DNA of 34,432 nt from Dongia mobilis (GTDB taxonomy: Bacteria > Pseudomonadota > Alphaproteobacteria > Dongiales > Dongiaceae), in contig NZ_CAMDRA010000020.1 in the NCBI RefSeq assembly GCF_945906275.1, forward strand, positions 1-34,432. The letters run 5' to 3'. Numbering within the stretch: the first letter of the stretch is position 1; every line of letters starts with the position of its first letter. Positions 17,590 to 26,840 of the stretch are shown in pieces. The notes under the pieces were generated by a model that had not been told where the DNA came from, made no database searches, and saw nothing but the letters and a program-made list of their open reading frames with translations. Both the position numbers and the translations under genes were made by a program.

Positions 17590-18953
17590 GGCGCCGCTTT
17601 TTCCCCGACAGCATCCTCGCCTGGCTGCTTTTGATCCTGGTCACCGGCGTGCTGGCGAGCCAGGCCGTCACCATGCTGCTGCACAATCTCAACCGCAACG
17701 AGGTGCTGCTGCATCTCGAGGATCAGCGCGCGGCGGAGCGGATCGCCGCGCTGGCGGTGTTCCTCGATCACACGGCGCCGGTGCTGCGCCGGGGAGTGGC
17801 CGATGCGATGAGCGGCCCCTCGCTCAATGCCGGCGTCTCCGACCTGCCGCTGGTGGCCGATGCCGCCACCACGCGCGAACTGGCGCCCTTGGCAGCAGCC
17901 TTGGCCGAGCGCCTGCAAGGTGCCGCCTGGCGGGAGATAAGGGTGGGGAGCACCGAGCCCAGCGGCAAGGAACGGGCGGCCGATCTGGTGCCGGTGCGTG
18001 TCGCCATCGGCCTTGTCGACGGCACCTGGCTCAATTTCGAATTCCCCATGGTGGCGAGCCTGCCCTGGGCCTCGCCCCAATTGCTGGGCCTCACCGTGGG
18101 GTCGGTCATCGCGGTGCTGGGCCTCTGTCTTTATGCGCTGCTGCGCCTGATGCGCCCGTTGGAACGACTGACCCGCGCCGCCGAGGCCCTGGGCTGCTCC
18201 GGCACGGCGCAACCCCTGCCCGAGACCGGCATCGGCGAGGTGCGCCGCGCCGCCAGCGCGTTCAATCAGATGCAGGCGCGCATCGGCCGCCTCATTGAGG
18301 ACCGGCTGCAGATGATCGCCGCCATCTCGCATGACCTGAAGACGCCCATCACGCGGCTGCGCCTGCGCGCCGAACTGATGGAGGATGACGAGACGCGGCA
18401 GAAGCTCGTCAAGGATCTCGACGAGATGGAGGCGATGATCGGCGCCACCCTCGCCTTCGCCCGCGAGGAGGGCAATCCAGAGCCCAGGCAGCAGATCGAT
18501 CTCCGCGCCCTGGTGAAGGAGGCCGGAGGGCACCAGCCCGCCATGCGCCTTGGCATCGCCGGCCAGGGGCCGTGGGAGATCGTGGCGCAGCCGCTGGCGC
18601 TGAAGCGCGCCATCGCCAATCTCGTCGACAATGCGGTCAAATATGGCGGCGAGGCCGTGGTGAACCTGTCGCGCGCCGAGGATGAGAAAGGATCGCAGCA
18701 CTTCGAGATCCGCATCGACGATCGCGGCCCCGGCATTCCCCCTGAGGAAATGGAGCGGGTGTTCCGCCCCTTCTACCGCATCGAACCGTCGCGCAACCGC
18801 CAATCCGGCGGCAGCGGCCTGGGCCTTGCCATCGCCCGGAGTGCCATCCTGGCGCAAGGCGGCACGATCGAGTTGCACAACCGTACAAATGGCAATGGCC
18901 AGAACGGCGGCCAGATCTGCGGGCTGACCGTTCGCGTGCTGCTACCGATATAA
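17586..18953 (+). CDS. EnvZ-like sensor histidine kinase
   Basis: ISHDLKTPITRLRLRAELM; NLVDNAVKYGG; DDRGPGIP; GGSGLGLAIARS; ATGA overlap with the regulator. Confidence 0.95.
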   Translation: MRRRFFPDSILAWLLLILVTGVLASQAVTMLLHNLNRNEVLLHLEDQRAAERIAALAVFLDHTAPVLRRGVADAMSGPSLNAGVSDLPLVADAATTRELAPLAAALAERLQGAAWREIRVGSTEPSGKERAADLVPVRVAIGLVDGTWLNFEFPMVASLPWASPQLLGLTVGSVIAVLGLCLYALLRLMRPLERLTRAAEALGCSGTAQPLPETGIGEVRRAASAFNQMQARIGRLIEDRLQMIAAISHDLKTPITRLRLRAELMEDDETRQKLVKDLDEMEAMIGATLAFAREEGNPEPRQQIDLRALVKEAGGHQPAMRLGIAGQGPWEIVAQPLALKRAIANLVDNAVKYGGEAVVNLSRAEDEKGSQHFEIRIDDRGPGIPPEEMERVFRPFYRIEPSRNRQSGGSGLGLAIARSAILAQGGTIELHNRTNGNGQNGGQICGLTVRVLLPI

Positions 18954-19214
18954 GACTGTGTGAGGCACCGTGTGCGCCCAAATTGTTAACGCGTTTCACG
19001 CGTAATTTACGATTTATTCACCATGAACCGCGCTTGTTGATCGCAGCGACATGCTTTAGTCAGGTCAGCAACCAAAGAATGGCAAGACCCGTCGGTCTGG
19101 GCGAACCGCCCAAGCCGTCACGTCGAAGCTGTCGAATAATCAAGAACCGTCCGGACGGCGCGCGTTCCACCAGGGGAGCACGCCGGACACGGATGCAATT
19201 GGGGCGGCAGGAAC

Positions 19215-20516
19215 ATGGCGTCGAGCACCGAGCTGATTGAGCTGATGGCGCAGCGCAGGCAGGAAGATGCGCTCAAGGATGCCGAGCAGCAGATCCTGCG
19301 CGCAATCGTCGAAAGTCGCCCGCTGGGCGACATTCTCGACCTTGCCTGCCGCACACTGGAATCCGTGCTCTCCGGCGCCTTGTGCTCGGTCCTGCTGCTG
19401 TCGCCGGACGGCAAGCATCTGCTGCATGGCGCCGCCCCCTCACTGCCGAAAGCCTATTCCGCCGCCATTGACGGTGCGCCCATCGGCCCGGCGGTCGGCT
19501 CCTGCGGCACCGCCGCCTATCGCAACGAGATGGTGATCGTCGAGGATATCGAGACGGATCCGCTCTGGGCCGATTACAAGGAACTGGCCGCGGCCCACGG
19601 ATTGCGCGCCTGCTGGTCGATCCCGCTGAAATCCAAGGGCGGCACCGTGCTCGGCACCTTCGCCACCTATCACCGCATGCCCTACCGGCCGAACCAGCGC
19701 GAACTCGACATCGCCTGGCGCCTCGCGGCCTCGGCGGCGGTCGCCATTCAGCGAAAGCAGCTCGACGAGGCGCTCATCGCGGAAAAGGAAAAGGCCGAGA
19801 CGGCGAGCCGCGCCAAATCCGAATTCCTCGCCAATATGAGCCACGAGCTGCGCACGCCCTTGAACGCCATCCTAGGCTTTTCGGAAGCGATCGAGCGGCG
19901 GCTGGTCGGAGCCGACAAGACGCTGGAATATGCCCATGACATCCATCGCAGCGGAAAGCAGCTGCTCGATCTCATCAACGATCTCCTGGATGTGGGACGG
20001 ATCGAATCCGGCACCGCCAAGCTCAACCGCCAGCGCTTCAATCTCGCCGATAATCTTGCCGAGCAGATCGAGCTGGTGCGCCATGCCTTTCCCGAAGCGC
20101 CGCCCATCAGCATCGAGGTGCCGGCGGGTTGCGCCGACATCCTCGTCGACGTCCGCGCCTTCCGGCAGGTCATCCTCAACATCGTCGGCAACGCGGCGAA
20201 ATTCACGCCGCAAAGCGGCAGCATCACCATCAAAGTGGATTGCGCAGCGCCGGGCCTGCGCCTGCGCGTGATCGATACCGGTCCCGGCATCCCGCCGGAG
20301 ATCCTGCGCGATCTCGGCCAGCCATTCCGCTCGGGCGAGGCGGCCTATAGCCGGAAATATGGCGGCACCGGCCTTGGCCTCTATATCAGCCGGCAGTTGG
20401 TGAAGGGGCATAACGGCGCCCTCGATGTCACGAGCGACCTTGGCCAGGGCACGACCATCACCATCGACTTGCCCGAGGAATGCGTGCTGCGGCAGGGCCA
20501 GCACGGCCCGGGCTGA
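19215..20516 (+). CDS. GAF-domain sensor histidine kinase (soluble)
   Basis: GAF region (CGTAAYRNEMVIVEDIETDPLWADYKELAAAHGLRACWSIPL), FLANMSHELRTPLNAILGFSEAI, GGTGLGLYISRQLV. Confidence 0.95.
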   Translation: MASSTELIELMAQRRQEDALKDAEQQILRAIVESRPLGDILDLACRTLESVLSGALCSVLLLSPDGKHLLHGAAPSLPKAYSAAIDGAPIGPAVGSCGTAAYRNEMVIVEDIETDPLWADYKELAAAHGLRACWSIPLKSKGGTVLGTFATYHRMPYRPNQRELDIAWRLAASAAVAIQRKQLDEALIAEKEKAETASRAKSEFLANMSHELRTPLNAILGFSEAIERRLVGADKTLEYAHDIHRSGKQLLDLINDLLDVGRIESGTAKLNRQRFNLADNLAEQIELVRHAFPEAPPISIEVPAGCADILVDVRAFRQVILNIVGNAAKFTPQSGSITIKVDCAAPGLRLRVIDTGPGIPPEILRDLGQPFRSGEAAYSRKYGGTGLGLYISRQLVKGHNGALDVTSDLGQGTTITIDLPEECVLRQGQHGPG

Positions 20517-20530
20517 GGCGTCTGCTCGGC

Positions 20531-20560
20531 AGCCCCTTATTCAGCAGCCCCCTATTCAGC
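20531..20560. repeat. 15-bp tandem duplication (agccccttattcagc / agccccctattcagc) spanning the cfa stop codon
   Basis: Two adjacent 15-mers differing at one base; on the minus strand each carries an in-frame stop (TAG, then TAA). Confidence 0.9.
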
Positions 20561-21799
20561 ATCCTGGCCGTTGTCCCAGATGATCTGTGCCTTGGGCCGG
20601 GCGGCTTCCGCGCGTTCCCAGTCGAACATATAGTCGCGCGTGATCGGCACCGCGTTGATGCCGCGGGCCAGTTGCATCTGTAACACCATGTTGTGGTCGT
20701 AGCGGAACGAGAGTTCGCTGCCGACCAGGTAGAATTCCCACATGCGGCAGAAGCGCTCGTCATAGAGCCTGGCGATGGCGTCGCGGTTGCGGGCGAAATT
20801 GGCGCGCCAATGCCGGATCGTCTCGGCGTAATGCAGGCGCAGGATCTCGATATCGGTGACCCACAGGCCCGTCCTCTCGACCACCGGCAATGCTTCCGAC
20901 AGGGCCGGCGAATAGCCGCCGGGGAAGATGTATTTGCGCAGCCAGGCATTGGTGTGGCCAGGACCGTCCCGCCGCCCGATCGCATGCAGCAGGGCGACGC
21001 CGCCCGGCACCAGCAACTCCTCGACCTTGGCGAAGAATTCGGGGAAGTGCTTGAGGCCGACATGCTCGAACATGCCCACCGAGACGATGCGGTCGAAACG
21101 GCCGGGCTCGAGGCGGTAATCCTGCAGCTTGAACTCGACCTGGCCTTCGAGGCCGGCGGCCTTCACGCGGGCACAGGCGATTTCATGCTGTTCCTTTGAG
21201 AGGGTGACGCCGGTCACCTGCACGCCCGCTGTCTTGGCAAGATAGATGCCGAGCCCGCCCCAGCCGCAGCCGATATCGAGCAGGCGCTGGCCGGGCTGCA
21301 GCAGCAGCTTCGAGGCGATGTGGCGCATCTTGGCCTGCTGCGCTTCGGCGAGCGTCGCATCGGGATGGGGAAAATAGGCGCAGGAATATTGCATGCTCTC
21401 GTCGAGGAACTGCTCGAACAGCTTGCGGCTGAGATCATAGTGATGCGCCACATGCTGCTGCGCGGCGCCGACCGGATTGTGCTGATGCAGCCAGCGCAGC
21501 GTGTAGTTCAGCACATCGAGCAGCTTCTGCGTCTTGACGCCGAGCAGCGCGTTGGTGTTCCGCATCGCGATGTCGATGAAATCGTAGAGCGTGCCCGCCT
21601 CGACGGTGAGCCTGCCGTCCATATAGGCTTCGCCGACCTTCAGCCACGGATTGACACCAAGCTGCCAGGACAGCGCCGCATCGTGCATGCGCAAGGTGAC
21701 GGACGGCGTGCCACTGCCGATATCCTGGCGGCGGCCTTGATGATCAATGAGCGCGATATGGCCGGTCTTGATCCCGGCCCGCAAGAGTCTGGCAAACAT
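20552..21799 (-). CDS. cfa: cyclopropane-fatty-acyl-phospholipid synthase
   Basis: HHYDLSRKLFEQFLDESMQYSCAYF, LLDIGCGWGGLGIYLAKTAGVQVTGVTLSKEQHE. Confidence 0.95.
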   Translation of the reverse strand: MFARLLRAGIKTGHIALIDHQGRRQDIGSGTPSVTLRMHDAALSWQLGVNPWLKVGEAYMDGRLTVEAGTLYDFIDIAMRNTNALLGVKTQKLLDVLNYTLRWLHQHNPVGAAQQHVAHHYDLSRKLFEQFLDESMQYSCAYFPHPDATLAEAQQAKMRHIASKLLLQPGQRLLDIGCGWGGLGIYLAKTAGVQVTGVTLSKEQHEIACARVKAAGLEGQVEFKLQDYRLEPGRFDRIVSVGMFEHVGLKHFPEFFAKVEELLVPGGVALLHAIGRRDGPGHTNAWLRKYIFPGGYSPALSEALPVVERTGLWVTDIEILRLHYAETIRHWRANFARNRDAIARLYDERFCRMWEFYLVGSELSFRYDHNMVLQMQLARGINAVPITRDYMFDWERAEAARPKAQIIWDNGQDAE

Positions 21800-21993
21800 C
21801 GGCCACCCCCTTCCCTAGCTGCCGGCGTCCCATCCCGGTCCCGGCACTGCCATCGTGGTTAAGAATAGGTAAGGAATCTCTCCGACGTCAATCGGCGAGC
21901 GCCCCGGCAGCCCTGCTGAATCAGCAAGGCAGCCATCGAATGGTTGCGCCGCAACAATGGGATCGGTCGCAGATTGGAAGGCTTTTAAACTTC

Positions 21994-23130
21994 TTAAAGG
22001 CTTGTTGTCGCATGCCATTCGGCTGCAACGGCGAAGTCTTGTTCCCGCAGCAGGGCGAGATCGCGCCGTGCTGCCCATGACGCGGGTGCGAGACGGGAAA
22101 GGGCCCAGATGGCGGCACCGCGCACGATAGGTGCGCCATCGCGGAGCAAACCCTCGACCGCGTGCAGAAGTTCCGCCTGCCCGCTATTACCGATGGCGAT
22201 GAGGACATTGCGGACGAAGCGGTCGCGGCCGATGCGCTTTACCGGCGAGCCCGAGAAGAGCGCGCGGAAGGCGGCATCGTCGAGCCGGGCGAGATCGGCC
22301 AGGCGCGGCGCGGTGAGATCGTCGCGCGCCACCAGCGGCGCATGCGGTGTGACTTGTGCGAATTTGTTCCACGGGCAGACGCTGAGGCAATCGTCGCAGC
22401 CATAGATGCGGTTGCCCATGAGCGGCCTGAGCTCGCGCGGGATCGGCCCCGCATGTTCGCTGGTGAGGTAGGAGATGCAGCGCCGCGCGTCCAGCTGGTA
22501 GGGCGCTGGGAAGGCGTTGGTCGGGCAGACATCGAGGCAGCGCCGGCACTGGCCGCAATGATCTGCCTCGGGCGCATCCGGCGGCAGATCGAGCGCCAGG
22601 AAGATCTCGCCCAGGAACAGCCAGGAGCCAAGCGCGCGCGAGACGAGGTTGGTGTGCTTGCCCTGCCAGCCGAGCCCCCCCGCCTGCGCCAGCGGCTTTT
22701 CCATGACGGGGGCCGTGTCGACGAAGACCTTGATTTCGATCTTGTATGTGTCGGCGATCCAGCGGCCGAGTTCCTTCAACCGCTTCTTCACCATGTCATG
22801 GTAGTCGCGGTGCCGCGCATAGACCGAAATGCCGCCGCGATCCGGCTGGTCGAGAATGGCGAGGGGATCGAGGTCGGGGCCGTAATTCAGACCGAGCACG
22901 ATGACACTGCGGGCATCCGGCCACAGCGTTTGCGGATCACCGCGGCGATCGGCCTTCTCGACCATCCATCCCATGTCACCGTGGCGACCCAGGCGCAGGA
23001 AGTCGGCAAGATGCGCGCGTGTGTCGGCAGAGAGGGCGGCGGGGGCAAAGCCGATCGCGTCGAAGCCCACCGCCAGGGCCTTCTGGCGGATGGCGGATTT
23101 GATGGTGGCGGCATCGTGGTCAGCTATCAT
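21994..23130 (-). CDS. queG: epoxyqueuosine reductase
   Basis: [16 protein letters not shown] and [15 protein letters not shown] 2x[4Fe-4S] motifs; [29 protein letters not shown] at 23130 preferred. Confidence 0.96.
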   Translation of the reverse strand: MIADHDAATIKSAIRQKALAVGFDAIGFAPAALSADTRAHLADFLRLGRHGDMGWMVEKADRRGDPQTLWPDARSVIVLGLNYGPDLDPLAILDQPDRGGISVYARHRDYHDMVKKRLKELGRWIADTYKIEIKVFVDTAPVMEKPLAQAGGLGWQGKHTNLVSRALGSWLFLGEIFLALDLPPDAPEADHCGQCRRCLDVCPTNAFPAPYQLDARRCISYLTSEHAGPIPRELRPLMGNRIYGCDDCLSVCPWNKFAQVTPHAPLVARDDLTAPRLADLARLDDAAFRALFSGSPVKRIGRDRFVRNVLIAIGNSGQAELLHAVEGLLRDGAPIVRGAAIWALSRLAPASWAARRDLALLREQDFAVAAEWHATTSL

Positions 23131-23178
23131 TGGCCCGCTTGCGCTCTTCCAGGCACGCCGGTCTTCAGACGTCCGAAT

Positions 23179-23331
23179 CATGGATGGCCCGCTTTCGTGG
23201 GCCATGACAAGAAGAAAAATGTGAAAGAAAGGAAATTCGACAAGAAGGAAGCATGACGAGAAGGAAACATGGCAAGAAGGAAATTGTCATCCCCGCGCAA
23301 GCGGGGATCCATGCATCCGGCGAACCCGATC
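23179..23331. repeat. direct repeat copy A (~153 bp): GGCCCGC hairpin + purine-rich ~16-bp imperfect tandem units + ATCCCCGC hairpin
   Basis: catggatggcccgctttcgtgggccatgacaag... to ...tgtcatccccgcgcaagcggggatccatgc...cgaacccgatc; same architecture as 23658-23812. Confidence 0.9.
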
Positions 23332-23339
23332 AACAACAC

Positions 23340-23630
23340 TCACTTGAGCAGTGACTCATAAAGGTCATTCCAATGCGGATTGCCCCGCTCAATCAGCTCG
23401 ATCTTCCAGTCTCGCTGCCATTTCTTGAGCCGCTTCTCTCGCTGGATCGCGGCATTGATGTCATCATGTCCCTAGAAGTAAACGAGACTCTTGACTCCAT
23501 ATCGCCTGGTAAACCCGGGCAGCGCGTCACTGCGATGCTCCCAGGCGCGACGCACAAGATCATTCGTGACACCGATGTAAAGCGTGCCGTAAGGCGCGCT
23601 GGCCATGATGTAGACCCAGGCATAGGACAT
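23340..23630 (-). pseudogene. GIY-YIG nuclease family protein interrupted by one in-frame TAG
   Basis: MSYAWVYIMASAPYGTLYIGVTNDLVRRAWEHRSDALPGFTRRYGVKSLVYF * GHDDINAAIQREKRLKKWQRDWKIELIERGNPHWNDLYESLLK; the frame stays intact past the stop. Confidence 0.88.
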
Positions 23631-23657
23631 CCATGCGCCCCATTCAGTATCCGGAAC

Positions 23658-23812
23658 CATGGATGGCCCGCTTTCGCGGGCCATGACAAGAAGGAAAAAT
23701 GGGACACGAGAGAAAATGCGACAAGAAGGAAATGTGACGAAAAGAAAGCACGGCAAGAGGGAAAATGTCATCCCCGCGCAAGCGGGGATCCATGCAGCGG
23801 GCGAACCCGATC
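23658..23812. repeat. direct repeat copy B (~155 bp), same architecture as copy A
   Basis: catggatggcccgctttcgcgggccatgacaagaaggaaaaat ... gtcatccccgcgcaagcggggatccatgcagcgggcgaacccgatc. Confidence 0.9.
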
Positions 23813-23833
23813 TACGTGGCTCAGGCCGCGCCT

Positions 23834-24955
23834 TCAGCCGGGGATGTCACCCAGCTGTTGCTCCCGCTCGAAATCGGCAACGAAGGCGGCGAAACGACCC
23901 TGCTCAATGGCCGCGCGCATGCCCTGCATCAGTTCCTGATAATAATGGAGATTGTGCCAGGTGAGCAGCATCGCCCCCAGAATCTCCTTGGTCTTCATCA
24001 GATGATGGATATAGCCGCGCACATAGGATGAGCAGGCGGGGCATGTGCACAAGGGATCGATCGGCCGGTTGTCGGTCGCATGGCGCGCGTTGCGCATGTT
24101 GAGATCGCCGTAGCGCGTGTGGGCGAGACCCGTGCGACCAGAGCGTGTCGGCATCACGCAATCGAACATGTCGATGCCGCGGGCCACCGCCCCCACCAGA
24201 TCGCCGGGGCGGCCGACGCCCATCAGGTATCGCGGCTTGTCGGCGGGCAGGAAATCCGGCGTGTAGTCCAAGACTGAGAACATCTGCTGCTGGCCTTCGC
24301 CGATGGCAAGGCCCCCGATGGCGTAGCCATCGAAACCAATCGCCGTCAGCGCCTTCGCCGATTCCTCGCGGAGATGCGGATAGATGCCGCCCTGCACGAT
24401 GCCGAAGAGGAGATAGCCGTCGCGGTCGCGGAACGCCTTGCGGCAGCGTTCCGCCCAGCGCATCGAGCGGCGCATGGAGGAGGCTGCCTCCTCGACCGTG
24501 GCCGGGAAGGCGGTGCATTCATCGAGCACCATGGTGATGTTGGAATCGAGGAGGTCCTGGATCTCGATCGAGCGCTCTGGTGTCAGCATGTGCTTGGAGC
24601 CGTCGATATGCGAGCGGAACTCGACGCCGTTCTCGCTGATCTTGCGGAGGTCGGAGAGGCTCATCGCCTGGAAGCCGCCGCTGTCGGTGAGGATCGGCCC
24701 CGGCCAGTTCATGAATTTGTGAAGGCCGCCGAAGGAGGCGACTCGCTCGGCACCCGGCCGCAGCATCAGATGATAGGTGTTGCCGAGCACGATCTCGGCG
24801 CCCGTCGCCTTCACCGATTCCGGCAGCATGGCCTTGACCGTGCCGGCGGTGCCTACGGGCATGAAGGCCGGCGTGTTGACCACGCCATGGGCCGTGTGGA
24901 TGCGCCCGCGGCGCGCCTTGCCGTCGGTGGTGATGAGATCGAACTTGCCGCTCAT
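23834..24955 (-). CDS. tgt: queuine tRNA-ribosyltransferase
   Basis: [96 protein letters not shown] at 24955, not the 628-aa ORF start. Confidence 0.97.
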   Translation of the reverse strand: MSGKFDLITTDGKARRGRIHTAHGVVNTPAFMPVGTAGTVKAMLPESVKATGAEIVLGNTYHLMLRPGAERVASFGGLHKFMNWPGPILTDSGGFQAMSLSDLRKISENGVEFRSHIDGSKHMLTPERSIEIQDLLDSNITMVLDECTAFPATVEEAASSMRRSMRWAERCRKAFRDRDGYLLFGIVQGGIYPHLREESAKALTAIGFDGYAIGGLAIGEGQQQMFSVLDYTPDFLPADKPRYLMGVGRPGDLVGAVARGIDMFDCVMPTRSGRTGLAHTRYGDLNMRNARHATDNRPIDPLCTCPACSSYVRGYIHHLMKTKEILGAMLLTWHNLHYYQELMQGMRAAIEQGRFAAFVADFEREQQLGDIPG

Positions 24956-25992
24956 GAGGCGCGCTCCAAGAGCGAGGCATCGCCATAGGAGAAGAAGCGA
25001 TACCCATTGGCGATGGCGTAGGAATAGGCTTCGCGCATGCGCTCCCGCCCGGCGAAGGCGGAGACCAGCATGAACAGGGTCGATTTCGGCAGATGGAAAT
25101 TGGTCATGAGCAGATCGACAATCTGAAATTTGAAGCCGGGCGTGATGAAGATATCGGTGCTGGCGGCAAAGGGCAGAAGCCGGCCATCCTGCGCGGCACT
25201 TTCCAGGAGGCGCAACGAGGTGGTGCCCACGGCGACGATGCGGCGGCCCTCCTCTTTCGCGCGATTGATGGCGGCGGCGGTCGCGGCCGAGATCTCGCCA
25301 TATTCGGCATGCATCCTGTGCTCGGCGACATTGTCGGTCTTCACCGGCAGGAAAGTGCCGGCGCCGACATGGAGCGTCACCCGGTGGCTCTCGACGCCCA
25401 GGGCGGTGAGCGCCGCCAGCAGGTCGGGCGTGAAATGGAGGCCGGCGGTGGGCGCCGCCACGGCGCCTTCGCGCTGCGCGAAGATGGTCTGGTAGTCCTG
25501 GTCGTCGCGCCGTTCGACGGCGCGGGACTTGCGGATATAGGGCGGCAGCGGCATCCAGCCATGGCGCGCCAGGCGCTCGGTGAAGGCAGCCGGGTCGGAC
25601 CCAAAATCGAGGAGTACCTGGCCGTCCTCGGCCTTGGCCGCGACATGCGCCGCAAAATCGGGCGCAAAATCGACCCGGTCGCCGAGTTTCAGTTTCTTGC
25701 CCGGGCGGGCGAAGGACCACCAGCGGACCGTTTCGGTGCCCTTTTCCGGGGTGAGCAGGGTCACCTCGATGCGGGCGTCCCTGCGCCGACCTTCGAGCTG
25801 GGCCGGGATGACCTTGGTGTCGTTCGAGACCAGGACATCGCCTTTGCGCAGGATCTGGGGCAAATCGCGCACGATCCTGTCGGAAAGACCGTCCTGCCGG
25901 ACATGAAGCAACCTTGCGGCATCGCGCGGCTCCACGGGGTGGAGGGCGATCCGGTCGGGGGGCAAGTCGAAGTCGAAATCCGAGAGGCGCAT
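24952..25992 (-). CDS. queA: S-adenosylmethionine:tRNA ribosyltransferase-isomerase
   Basis: [82 protein letters not shown]. Confidence 0.97.
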   Translation of the reverse strand: MRLSDFDFDLPPDRIALHPVEPRDAARLLHVRQDGLSDRIVRDLPQILRKGDVLVSNDTKVIPAQLEGRRRDARIEVTLLTPEKGTETVRWWSFARPGKKLKLGDRVDFAPDFAAHVAAKAEDGQVLLDFGSDPAAFTERLARHGWMPLPPYIRKSRAVERRDDQDYQTIFAQREGAVAAPTAGLHFTPDLLAALTALGVESHRVTLHVGAGTFLPVKTDNVAEHRMHAEYGEISAATAAAINRAKEEGRRIVAVGTTSLRLLESAAQDGRLLPFAASTDIFITPGFKFQIVDLLMTNFHLPKSTLFMLVSAFAGRERMREAYSYAIANGYRFFSYGDASLLERAS

Positions 25993-26129
25993 GGCGCCGG
26001 TTTTAGCCAGCAGGACCCGCCGGTGCCAGCCTTTTCGCTGCTTGACGGCGGGGCCAAATCGCCGCTTGGCGGTGGGGGGATGGGGGGCTATAACCCCGGA
26101 AATTCACCCATTTCCGCCCGAGCTTGAAT

Positions 26130-26837
26130 ATGACCCGAACCACTCAGCCTATTGGCCAGCCGATTGGCCAGCACTCCACCCTGTTCGTGATGGTGGTGGC
26201 GCTGTTCGTCACCAACCTGCTCATCTCGAACGTGATCGCCAACAAGGCCATTGAGCTGTTCGGCTATCCGCTGCAGGCGGCCGACCTCATCTTCCCGATC
26301 TCCTATATCATGGGCGACGTGCTGACCGAGGTCTATGGCTTCAAGCGCGCGCGCCGCGTGATCTGGATCGGCTTTGGCTGCAGCTTCTTCGCCATGGCCG
26401 CCATTCAGTTGGGGTTGCATCTGCCGGCCCATCCCGACTGGCCCGACCAGGGCGCCTATGAAGCGATCCTCGGCAACCAGCCGCGCATCCTTGCCGCCTC
26501 CTTCACCGCCTATCTGGTGGGCGAGTTCGTGAACTCCGCGGTGCTGGCGAAGATGAAGGTGTGGATGGCGGGCAGGCATCTGTGGATGCGCACGATTGGT
26601 TCTACGGTACTGGGCCAGGGCTGCGACACGGTGATCTTCCTCACCATCGCCTTCTACGGCATCTGGCCCAACGAATTGCTGTTCGCGGTCATGTACAGCC
26701 AGTGGCTGTTCAAGATCTGCTACGAGGCACTGGCGACACCGATCACCTATCTGGTCGTCAACAAGCTGAAGCGCGCCGAGGGGATCGACGTCTACGACAC
26801 CGATACGAGCTTCACGCCGTTTGCCGTGCGCGACTGA
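26130..26837 (+). CDS. yhhQ: queuosine precursor transporter (VUT/YhhQ family)
   Basis: NLLISNVIANKAIELFGYPLQAADLIFPISYIMGDVLTEVYGFKRARRVIWIGF...STVLGQGCDTVIFLTIAFYG; adjacent to queA/tgt. Confidence 0.88.
   Translation: MTRTTQPIGQPIGQHSTLFVMVVALFVTNLLISNVIANKAIELFGYPLQAADLIFPISYIMGDVLTEVYGFKRARRVIWIGFGCSFFAMAAIQLGLHLPAHPDWPDQGAYEAILGNQPRILAASFTAYLVGEFVNSAVLAKMKVWMAGRHLWMRTIGSTVLGQGCDTVIFLTIAFYGIWPNELLFAVMYSQWLFKICYEALATPITYLVVNKLKRAEGIDVYDTDTSFTPFAVRD
26145..26168. repeat. 12-bp tandem duplication (cagcctattggc / cagccgattggc) encoding QPIG-QPIG near the YhhQ N-terminus
   Basis: Direct reading; the first four bases recur again in cagcac. Confidence 0.8.
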
Positions 26838-26840
26838 TCT

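Noticed and set aside
18990-19012. acgcgtttcacgcgt / cgtaatttacg palindromic motifs upstream of the GAF kinase
   Set aside because: Short and AT-rich; could be a regulator site, but nothing specific supports a call.
22162-23256. 364-aa plus-strand ORF
   Set aside because: Antisense to queG with its clear Fe-S motifs.
23179-23812. Insertion sequence flanked by LTR-like direct repeats
   Set aside because: No transposase ORF or terminal inverted repeats with target-site duplication recognised; described instead as a repeat-flanked GIY-YIG cassette.
23834-25720. 628-aa minus ORF as a long Tgt
   Set aside because: Real tgt starts at 24955; the N-terminal ~255 codons are out-of-frame queA sequence.
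26060-26130. preQ1 riboswitch or G-quadruplex upstream of yhhQ
   Set aside because: G-rich leader noted, but no preQ1-I/II/III consensus could be recognised by eye, and four independent G3 tracts are not clearly separated.
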